Shown: piece after piece, positions 56,135 to 64,000 of the stretch
How positions within the stretch are numbered: position 1 is the stretch's first letter
Layout: every line of letters starts with the position of its first letter
Source: Ceratorhiza oryzae-sativae
Lineage: Eukaryota > Basidiomycota > Agaricomycetes > Cantharellales > Ceratobasidiaceae
Direction: 5' to 3'
Assembly (NCBI GenBank): GCA_030998015.1
Contig: JARWMV010000232.1
Location: 2,418,001 to 2,482,000 of the forward strand
DNA: 64,000 bases
Made by a program: the position numbers and the translations under genes
Notes under the pieces: model-generated
Database searches by the model: none
What the model was told of the DNA's origin: nothing
Seen by the model: only the letters and a program-made list of their open reading frames with translations

Positions 56135-58460
56135 CTACATTTTCCTCCTCTTCCCGGTGCTCGAATTAACAGCGCCACTTTTGCGCTTGACGCTCTCGAC
56201 AATATTCTTGAGACTACGATCTCCTTGAATGCTCTCCTTTGCGAGTTTTGCTGGTGTTTCCTCTTTGCCCAGCCGTTCCCGTTGTCGTCTGTTTCTCTCA
56301 TCCAACAACGCTTGCATCCCTTTTGTTTTCTTAAAGCTAGACGGTTTTAGTCGTCAATTCATGAAAGGACAATCGACGCTAGACTTACTGGGGATTCGAG
56401 GGGTCAATCGCAAACTCGTGGTCATCGTGCAGCACAGAGAATCGCTCATCCTTGACGTCTATATGGAAGTCTTGTCCGCCCTCGGCATTGGTCCCATCTG
56501 ATGTCCCTTTTTTGCCCTTTCGTCGGGGTTTGTTCCTGGAACGCTCTGCCTTTTCTGCCTTGATCACAGCACGCATATCAAAGTGTTTGGGCTCGGCTCC
56601 CTCGGGCCTATCTGGATCAGGCGCGAGGAGCAGCGCAAGCTCTGCCTCTGACGAGAGATTGCGTGGCGCTGTTGAGCCCTTATCTCCGTCCTTCGATTTG
56701 GAGACCGGCTTTGATACGCTAGATTTCGCTCCATCGTCGACGTCACTGTCATCTCCAAAGAACTCGCTTCCCGCGTCTTCGGTCGGCTCTGTCGCGGGTT
56801 GATCCCGTAAAGCCTTGCGCTGGGCTTTCTTCTCCTTTTGTTTACGCTTGTAGCGATCGAGCGTCGTTTCGTCTTCGACTTCCTTTGGAGCATTGGAGCT
56901 CAATGCTGGCATAAATGTGATTTCGAGATCTCCGCCCTTGTCACCGTCGTTGTCATCTCCCCATCCCTCTGGTAGATCTTCATTATTGCCACCAAGCAAC
57001 AGCGCTCGCATCGATCACGCTTGGACTCGGCAGGCTCGCCATCGTCTTCTTCGCCTTCGCTCTCGCTACTGGAAGACGCGAGCAATGCGCGAAAATCGCC
57101 TTCCTCGACCTCTTTTCTCGTCATTCGTCGGCGGGTGAGTTTGCTACGCTCTGGGTCGTCGTCATCCCAGGTTAGTTTAACCTTGGAGTGCCTTAAAGCC
57201 TTTGACAGGTAGTGTATTAGTTTGGGCAAGGCGCGATCGTTTGGGCAAACCTACGTCTGTAACAAAATCCATTCCCTTTTGAGCTGCCTGTGCATCAGAG
57301 GTACATTCATCCCTGTATGCATTGATGGTAGGTCATTGGCTACGAATGTGCAACTAGATTACTTGCCTGCACTCTTGCGTGAATTCCATGTCCTCTGGAA
57401 CATAGCTCAAGTCGAATACGTTTGCAGATCGTTCGAGCTCTGTCCCTTCCAGCTCGTTGTAAATGTGCGATGCGGCAGAAACCGAGTTGCAGGTAATGAT
57501 AGCATAGTAATACCTTTTGTTTGTGAGCGTGAGACGAAAATGTGGATTCGAGTGCGCCGTACCGTAGCCTGTCCAGTTGATATTGGCGTAGTGCATCGTC
57601 GTCATAGTCGTCGTCGCCGTCTTGAGGAGTAAATATAGTCGCCTCGTTTATTTCCTCATCCGAGTCAACCTCGTCTGCTCTTGTGCCCCTGCCCTTTTTG
57701 AACAGCTCCTTTGGTGGACCTTCACGTTCCTCGCGCTCCATGCGTTCGCGGCCAAAGTCACTTGGGTACACGGCCACTCGGAGAACTTTGGACGGCCCTC
57801 CATTCGGCAGCACCGAGGCAGCCACCTTGAATAAATGGGCCGCTGTGACGTGGTCCCAGTCCAAGTTGACTGCTGCGATGCGAGTTGTTGGCTTTGCAGC
57901 GTCGCCAGTGTCGTTCTCGGGAGCGGCAGAGGAGTATGCCTTGGCTTGTGCGTCGAGGTCGGCAAAATTGGATTCGTCCAGGTCGACCTCGAGTAGGTCA
58001 GTAGCCTTTTTGTCACGCTTTACGGCTGGTTCTGAGATGTCTCGCCCGACTACGACCTCTTCGGCACCAGAGTCATCAGAGTCGTCTTCTTGGCCCTCTT
58101 CTTCGCTGGAACTCTCCATCAGCGCTTCACCGCGAGCATAGTCAACGACGGCGGGTTTAGTGTCCGCTGCTCGTCCTCCATGCGGTAGAACCGGCGGAGG
58201 TTGTCCTTGTCCTGGTTCTTGGATATTTTGCGACCATATTTGTCGACCTTTGCCTTGCCTATGGATACCATGCGTTCAGTACAATGATTGAATGAGAATG
58301 GCCAAATATGCGCACCATGGCCAGCCTTTGCCTTTCCTTTATCGTCATCTCCGCTCAGCAACGACTTGAAGCGTTGGTCGACTACGACCTTGTTCTGAGT
58401 CCGTTTTGGTTTTCGAAAGCGCGGGTCGGTTTTGAGGCGCGCAAATCGGGGGTCAGACAT
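56135..58460 (-). CDS. ESF1: Pre-rRNA processing protein Esf1
   Basis: Exons at about 58460-58316, 58258-57563, 57513-57367, 57312-57255, 57199-56389 and 56336-56135. The start MSDPRFARLKTDPRFRKPK, the core RIAAVNLDWDHVTAAHLF with LPNGGPSKVLRVAVYPSDFG, the RNA-binding-like YYYAIITCNSVSAASHIYNE, and the end FAIDPSNP/FKKTKGMQALLDERNRRQ are all Esf1 features; between them are acidic and Lys-rich tracts. Esf1 is a nucleolar component needed for 18S rRNA processing. The intron after TQEC starts with GC (GCAAGT..ACAG). Two one-base frame breaks (about 57004-57020 and 58163-58170) interrupt an otherwise well kept sequence: KRD/ALLLGG and FYRMEDEQ/TKPAVVDYARGEAL. Confidence 0.92.
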
Positions 58461-58882
58461 GGCGTGTGTGTGGGGCGAGCTCAGGTTTATTTCCATGAAA
58501 ATTGTGCACAGCCACCGATGTGATCGTCAGGTTCAGATCCGGCGTGTGTCAGAGAGTTGGACGGAGCTGTTGCGCTGCGCTCGCGTGCAGGATGCGCGTC
58601 CAAATATAAGACGTGGATACGGGGGGTCGGTCCACATCGAATGTATTTGTCAGCAGCCTATTCAGATGTTGCTAGGAAACCACGCGCCGGCTATTCTTAA
58701 ACGCTCGCGCTGCTCGGCCAGGCGTCATTCTTTTCTCCCCCTCCCAGTCCACCGGTGGACATTTTTCTTCGAGTGAGTCCCGTCTCGGACAGCGACTAGC
58801 GTGTAATGACCGTCGCCCAGCTTCACACCAAGCCCATCCGTTGGCACGCAGGCCGGCCCCGTTCAATCTATTCATCCTCACC

Positions 58883-59697
58883 ATGCTCTTCACCAAGTCT
58901 CTCGTCGTTTTCTCTTCGTTCCTCGCTGCTGCCGTCCAGGTTCTGGCAGCTCCGGTAGCCATGCCCATGCCGGCTGCCAAAGTGGTGCGTGCTCTTGGAT
59001 TCACGTCTCGCGTGTGCTTACCCCGTCACCCAGGTGTCTCTGCACATGCGCAACGTCAAGCTCATCCAGGCTTATGCGAAGCGTCAGGATCCTGGCATTG
59101 TGAATGTTAGCGACTCGATTCCGTTCAAGGCACCGTGAGTGAAAGGCTGATTCATGCTTACTCACATGATGCTCACAAGATTCAGAGACGGCGGGGACCC
59201 GGTCCCATACAAGAAGCGCCAGAATACCGGTATTGTCACCAGCAATGACAACGAAGCTGCTCAAGCACCGTACGTTCACCACTCTTCCATAAAATAGCTA
59301 TGTATTTATAGTGCATTCAGCGATGGCGTTCTTGTTCCCTACCCAAAACGCCAGGATACGTCGGGCATCGTGGAGGTCAGCGATAGCATTCCGTTCAAGG
59401 CTCCGTAAGCTCCACCTGAACATGATTTCATATCGATATTCACTCGTGGTACCTCTAGGGATGGCATCCCGGTTCCGTACACCAAGCGCCAAGATCCCGG
59501 GCATTGTCGAGGTTAGCGACAGCATTCCCTTCAAGGCTCCGTACGTCTTGCTACAGTTTATTCTTAACTTCAACCTGCTCATATAAATCAATAGGGACGG
59601 TATCCCAGTTCCGTACACCAAGAGGTCGTCTCAGAACGCTGACATGAGTGGTACTCTTCGCATGAGGCGTACTCGGAGCACGAGGGCTCATGCTTAA
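58883..59697 (+). CDS. Secreted kexin-processed repeat peptide precursor
   Basis: Six exons (58883-58984, 59034-59134, 59186-59269, 59321-59404, 59459-59540, 59595-59697); with one G removed at 59499-59501 they total 185 codons, 184 aa. A signal peptide (LFTKSLVVFSSFLAAAVQVLA) is followed by an AP/AM-rich propart and then four tandem units, each ending in a KR. Units follow the plan Q-D/N-x-GIV-x-VSDSIPFKAP-DG-x-VPY-x-KR, 24-27 residues long; unit 2 has diverged (TSNDNEAAQAP). After the last KR comes a basic tail (MRRTRSTRAHA) without CAAX box or cysteine. Kex2-type cleavage would free peptides with N-terminal Gln. Every repeat holds an intron at the same codon (after AP, phase 2). Role unknown; candidates are a signalling or structural cell-wall peptide, or a RiPP. 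Confidence 0.75.
59063..59634 (+). repeat. Tandem peptide repeats bounded by KR, one intron each
   Basis: Four diverged units of about 75-81 coding bases within the peptide precursor gene. Units 1, 3 and 4 share VSDSIPFKAP; the DG..VPY..KR part is shared by all. The exon boundaries cut each unit in the same place, so the repeat arose by duplicating an exon with its intron. Confidence 0.75.
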
Positions 59698-59883
59698 TCT
59701 CTAGCATGTATTTGGATGATTTTGATTTGTTTACATATACAGCCCTGGTGGTGCTTGGTGCATTTTATAATTCAACAATCCTTTTTCCCTTTTGTATCCG
59801 TTTAAACGCGTCTCGGACGAAATTAGGGTCAACCAATGAGCCAGAGTGTTAAAGTCAAGCCAGCGCTAACGCCATGGGAACAT

Positions 59884-59893
59884 GTCACATGAC
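59884..59893. promoter_or_regulatory. GTCACATGAC box upstream of the complex I subunit gene
   Basis: Third exact copy of this 10-mer, 55 bp before the ATG at 59948. Confidence 0.45.
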
Positions 59894-59947
59894 CAGCTTC
59901 CCAAACCTCACCCGACTATCATCTCCCTATTAAATTCGTAACCCGCC

Positions 59948-60592
59948 ATGGTTAGCACGGGTGACCACGAGCCCGAGACTCCCCGGGTCAAGGAAACGCT
60001 AGAGGCAGCCGCGTACGAGCCAAAATCAGCCCTCCAAAACGCCGCATTTGTTGGTCTGCAATCCGCTGGGGTCGGTGTCCTGGTCAGCGCCGTTCAAAAT
60101 GCGCTCGATAGCCATAACCGAGGAGCGGCCGGTATATTCACGCGCACTGGTGGAACTATCGGATTCTTTAGTGAGCGTGACATACTCGATGGATATTTTT
60201 GTGATCGTCGGTTGATCATTGGGCTTGGGTTACAGCTGCTATGGGAGCCAGTTTCGCATTCACAGAAGCTGTGGTAGCCAACACGCGCGAGACGGATGAT
60301 CCGCTGAACGGTGCTGCCGGTGGATGCGCGGCGGGTATGCTTGCTGGCCTTCGAGGTGCGCCATGAAATTTAAATCGAGGTGTGTCCGGGTATTTATGAC
60401 AGGATATTAGCCCGTTCTATCCCGATGGCATTCGCATCGTGCGCAGCCATTGGCACGCTCGTCGCATCATTCGATGCTGCGGGTCGTTCAATAACCGGAG
60501 GCGCGCAAGACACCGCATCCAGCGACGCACGGGCGGAGCGACGACGTCGATTCTTCAAAAAGCCCCCTCCCCTTCCGGCGGTTACTGAATAA
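59948..60592 (+). CDS. NADH:ubiquinone oxidoreductase subunit, NDUFA11/B14.7-like (21.3 kDa subunit)
   Basis: Three exons (59948-60170, 60236-60355, 60411-60592) give 174 aa. Glycine- and alanine-rich hydrophobic helices of the Tim17/22/23 type are visible: ALQNAAFVGLQSAGVGVLVS, FTRTGGTIGFFAAMGASFAF, NGAAGGCAAGMLAGLRA and SIPMAFASCAAIGTLVASFD, followed by a basic tail (RAERRRRFFKKPPPLPA). This matches the fungal complex I 21.3 kDa subunit, an accessory protein of the membrane arm; a Tim17-family import subunit is the alternative but fits less well. Confidence 0.85.
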
Positions 60593-60668
60593 ACCCATCA
60601 CTGTATCAACTGGCTCCAATTTTCAATAAATGATCGTTCACTTGATCTATTCGCCTTGGGCTACAGCT

Positions 60669-61898
60669 TCAATCTTGTACAAGCCATTCTTGTACAACTT
60701 GAAACACCTTATCGAGCACCTCTTCATGCCCAGAAACATAATCAAACGAGTGCTCTGCCCCGGCGACCTCGAATAGCTGGCATTGCACGCCTATATGCTG
60801 CAACCGGTCTCGCATCGCTCTCGACTCTCCTATCGGGACAGCGGAATCCTCGGTCCCATGAACAAGACAAGTCGGAGGGAAATTCGCCGATATGCAAGCC
60901 TCGGGAAATAATATATAGTGTCGTTCCGGGATGTCAGGTATGGTCGGCTTGTCCAACTTCTGAAGGCGTTTGCTCAAGCCATGATCTCCCGTTAGATAGT
61001 CGAGAAATGTGCCCTCTTGCAGCAGGACCCTCGTTAGAAACATGCGAGGCGAGCTAGGAATGCCATCTGGCCCATACTCTAGGGGAGACCCGGAGATGAC
61101 GGGTGGTGGGTGAGTAGTACTGAGTAAATCTTCAAACTGAGCGGGGTCGAGCAAAGGTCGGCCACGAAAAAACGGTTTGGTCTTGCGTTGCAAGTAGTGC
61201 GACGCCTTGAACAGGAGAATGTCAGCCATCGCTTTCTAGCACAGATGATGGCTTAACCTATACCAAAAAGTCACCTCCCATTCCGTACAACGACAACACT
61301 CCGCGCAGCGGATGTTCTGTACGAGCGTGAACGCCTGCGAGATATGCTAAATACCCGCCAGCAGAGGTCCCTCCGACTAATAAACGGGTGGTATCTAGAG
61401 AAACAGCCTCGCCCTGTTGCTTAAGCATATTGTTCAGACCACCGGGTGACGTGACCCAGTTTACAAAAGCCAAAACATCTTGGAGTATGTCGTGCCCCGT
61501 CCCAGGGGGCAATAGCTTGTAATCTGCGCTAACAAACGCACATCCTTTGTCAAGGAGTTTAGCTGCGCGCGTTAATCCTCAAGTTTGGATGCCTTGCTTA
61601 AATACTCACATATAAGCCATATTGGGAGGTAGGAGCGTCTATCGCCGCAGCTTAGACCTAAACAAAACTTTCGTCGAAACCAACTAAAAAAATACGCCAA
61701 CTACCTAGACTCACCACCTCCATGCCAGTACAAAACCCTACAACAACCTGGTCACTTAGTATTCGGGGATTCACACGAGACTTCTCACGTTGGTGCTTTC
61801 ATTGACCCATTGCCCTCCGAGTCTGGCAAGTATACGTCGGCCAATGTACCTTCTCCGTCAAAGGGTAATGTGTACTTGGGCACAGCTTGGGGAGACAT
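60669..61898 (-). CDS. Alpha/beta hydrolase (HSL-like, lipase/esterase)
   Basis: Five exons (61898-61789, 61737-61711, 61638-61610, 61562-61264, 61235-60669) sum to 344 codons, 343 aa. The oxyanion motif is VLYWHGGG; the nucleophile Ser is in LLVGGTSAGGYLAYL; the acid is Asp in LVHGTEDSAVP; the His is in VAGAEHSFDYV. This is the order of hormone-sensitive-lipase-like esterases. Exons 2 and 3 are only 27 and 29 nt, and the donor after HGGG (GTCTAG) is unusual but keeps the conserved RSYLPIWLI in frame. The enzyme lacks a signal peptide, so it is probably cytosolic; the substrate is unknown. Confidence 0.85.
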
Positions 61899-62079
61899 GG
61901 GAAACAACCTTAAGGTAAGTGTCGTCGTCGGAGCTTATCAATCAGGGTTCACTGAAAACCGTATACGATTGCACGAAAAAAGCAAAGACACGGCCACATA
62001 ACAACTATATGAAAAAATAAGCAGTCTATGGCGGAAAGGAGGGGACGCTTGAACAGCACAGGACTGATCAGCGAGGCGT

Positions 62080-63336
62080 TTAGCCAGATCCACCAGAGTA
62101 GACCTTGCCGAACAAGACCTGCTGGAGCTTGTCGTAGAGGGACAGCACACCAGCACCGGCAACACCACGGAGAATGTTGGCACCAGCACCCTTGAACAGG
62201 GACTTGGTGCCCTCCTTGGCAATGATCTGGGATCCAGCGTCGAACATGGACTTGTAGTGAACGGCCGAGCCGGAAGTCATCATCATGCGACGACTAGAGT
62301 GTAAAGTGAGTGTCGCGGAACGGATTATTCTCGGCGAATTACTTACCGGATAGTGTCGAGAGGGTAAGAAGCAAGACCAGCACCAATAGTAACACCCCAG
62401 CCGAGCAAGAAAGAGGCGAAGAAGGAGCCCTGGAGAGCACCAACGAGCACAACAGGCTCTGCAAGCATGGTCAGTAACGAATTGATAGATGAACTTAATT
62501 AACTTACTAAGGGAGTCGTAGACACCAAAGTAGAGACCACGGTACACGATGATACCAACAACCGAAGGAACGAATCCACGGTAGAGGCCACCAATACCAT
62601 CGGACGCGAGGGTCTTACGGTAGACATCGACGAGACCGTTAAACTGGCGCTCTCCTCCACCCTTCTTAGCCGACTTGGCATCGTTGGCGAGACGGGTACG
62701 GGCATAGTCGAGCGAGTAGACGAACAAGAGAGAAGAAGCACCGGCCGCACCACCCGACGCAACATTGCCAGCGAACCACTTCCAGTAGCCGTCCTGCTTT
62801 TTGAAGCCGAACAAGGACTTGAAGTAGTCCTCTGTGCGAGCAGTCAGTCATGGGTTAGGGTGTTTGGGAAACTGTACGTACTGAAGGCAAAGTTGAGCGC
62901 CTGGGTGGGGAAGTAACGGATGACGTTGGCCGTGTTACCACGCCAGAGGGAGACCATGCCCTCATCGGCGTAGGTACGCCTGAAGCAGTCGACAACGCCC
63001 TTGTACGGGTGAGAGAGACGACCTTGCTTGATCATCTCATCTTGGTTTTGGATGAGGAGCTGGAGAATGGGCGATGAGCGTGGGAAGGTGCATCCAGTGC
63101 AAGACGCGTACCTTGATACGCTCGATGGGGGCAGCAGACGTCTTGGCGACGGCCTACATTGGGCTATTTAGAACGCGAAAGAGACACGATTTGCACTCGG
63201 ACGAACCGCAGAGACACCACCCATCATGAAATCGACTGGTCACGCGCGTTAATATAATCGACGCGAAAGTCAGGGTTGGAGGAAACGCACCCGCGAAGTC
63301 CTTCGGCGACTTGACGCGCTGCTTGATGTCGGCCAT
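62080..63336 (-). CDS. AAC: Mitochondrial ADP/ATP carrier
   Basis: Seven exons (63336-63291, 63235-63207, 63153-63112, 63059-62882, 62831-62508, 62458-62347, 62293-62080) give 314 aa. The three mitochondrial-carrier repeats are visible, the first with [20 protein letters not shown], the second with [13 protein letters not shown] and the third with [23 protein letters not shown] is the signature of ADP/ATP carriers, which exchange ADP for ATP over the inner membrane. Other motifs: [20 protein letters not shown] and [13 protein letters not shown]. Confidence 0.97.
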
Positions 63337-63669
63337 CGTGCTACGGTCGAACGGAGCTTTTGGATGCTAGAGAGGCCCGAACACGGGGTTAAGGATGAGG
63401 AGTGGGGGTTGAGAGCAAGCGTCGTGAGCAATGCCAGCCTGATTAAATAACCAATCGGACGTAAAAAATTTAGTTCCGGGCAGCCGGGGAGCGGCGCGAC
63501 TCGGATGGACACCCTTCTTTAGCGAGGCACTTGAGGTGTGGTGCGGGGAACATCGCTGCGACATCGTGTTCGAGCTTATGACATAAATAAATTTATATAG
63601 GAGACTAGTGCGACAGGACATTGCAGGGCGACAGACGCGGGGATGCAAGAATTGAATATTAAACAAGTT
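63337..63669. other. Intergenic region upstream of the ADP/ATP carrier
   Basis: Promoter of the carrier gene and the 3' flank of the gene running off the right edge. No coding potential seen. Confidence 0.45.
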
Positions 63670-64000
63670 TTAAAACCACGGGTCACCCCGGTTGGTGTTG
63701 TTGTGCGCCGGGCCGGAATTCGAGTGAGGACGTGGGAGTGACGGATGCCCTCGTCCATTGGACATAAATGGTAGCGGCGGCTCTGCTTGCGCCTGATAAG
63801 GAGCCGGGTAGCCCGGATATCGTCCGTTATAGCTGTGGGGACCATACCTGACGTATCCGTTGGTCGGGGGCATCGCGTGAGGGGCATGGTGCGGTTGGTA
63901 GCCATAAGCCGGACCGGGGTAGTCGGGTTGGCGTCCCGAGGGCGCGGACGAAGACGTAGTGTGGGAGTAAGCAGGATGCGAGAGTTGGTTTGAAGGCGGA
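63670..64000 (-). CDS. C-terminal end of a Pro/Tyr/Gly-rich protein (partial)
   Basis: A frame open from the window edge to a stop at 63670 encodes PSGRQPDYPGPAYGYQPHHA, VRYGPHSYNGRYPGYPAPYQ and an end HNNTNRGDPWF. The 5' part lies outside the window. The low-complexity Tyr/Pro/Gly/His composition suggests a disordered tail, for example of an RNA-binding or transcription protein, but no domain is in view. Confidence 0.65.
   Translation of the reverse strand, partial: PPSNQLSHPAYSHTTSSSAPSGRQPDYPGPAYGYQPHHAPHAMPPTNGYVRYGPHSYNGRYPGYPAPYQAQAEPPLPFMSNGRGHPSLPRPHSNSGPAHNNTNRGDPWF

Noticed and set aside
58883..59697. Mating pheromone precursor
   Set aside because: Basidiomycete pheromone precursors are short and end in a CAAX box; this one ends RAHA, has no cysteine and has several KR-bounded repeats.
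1..64000. tRNA, rRNA, CRISPR arrays, bacterial-type promoters or operons
   Set aside because: No cloverleaf with A/B boxes, no rRNA-like conserved stretch and no regularly spaced direct repeats were seen; the intron structure makes this a eukaryotic nuclear region.

Overview
The window is nuclear DNA of a filamentous fungus, most likely a basidiomycete (Agaricomycetes; a Rhizoctonia/Ceratobasidium-like species is my best guess, by inference). Genes are dense and on both strands, are split by many introns of roughly 40-110 bp with GT..AG ends, and their products include fungal-type proteins (fused HIS7, PAL1, LCCL-domain protein, DUF7704 protein, kexin-processed repeat peptide). I resolve about 30 protein genes and see no rRNA, tRNA, CRISPR or intact transposon.

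Layout. 0-12.5 kb: ISA1 (mitochondrial Fe-S assembly), a His/Asn/Pro-rich hypothetical gene, a Ser/Thr-rich seven-helix membrane protein, a DUF7704 membrane protein, a conserved hypothetical and ARO2 (chorismate synthase). 12.5-17.9 kb: a gene-poor stretch with at most two small, doubtful genes. 18-34.7 kb: dual-specificity phosphatase, NIP7, a second long-tailed membrane protein, a BTB (germ-cell-less-like) protein, FAP7, an RG-rich protein and a Myb/SANT-like protein. 35-45.9 kb: LCCL-domain membrane protein, seipin, HIS7, PAL1 and a GT25 glycosyltransferase. 46-64 kb: RAP1-like BRCT/Myb protein, SER3, RAD51, mitochondrial uL4, cytosolic uS9 (RPS16), aquaporin, ESF1, a repeat peptide precursor, a complex I subunit of the Tim17 family, an alpha/beta hydrolase, the ADP/ATP carrier, and the 3' end of a Pro/Tyr/Gly-rich gene.

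Functional themes: ribosome synthesis (NIP7, FAP7, ESF1, RPS16), mitochondria (ISA1, uL4m, complex I subunit, ADP/ATP carrier), amino-acid synthesis (ARO2, HIS7, SER3; Gcn4-type sites precede the last two), and telomere/recombination (RAP1-like beside RAD51). For most genes the exon lengths I deduce sum to an exact multiple of three and give the family's usual length. About ten genes or predicted genes need a one- or two-base correction, often at a short homopolymer, which I read mainly as consensus indel errors. The most novel element is at 58.9-59.7 kb: a secreted precursor with four KR-bounded peptide repeats in which the introns fall at the same point of each repeat.
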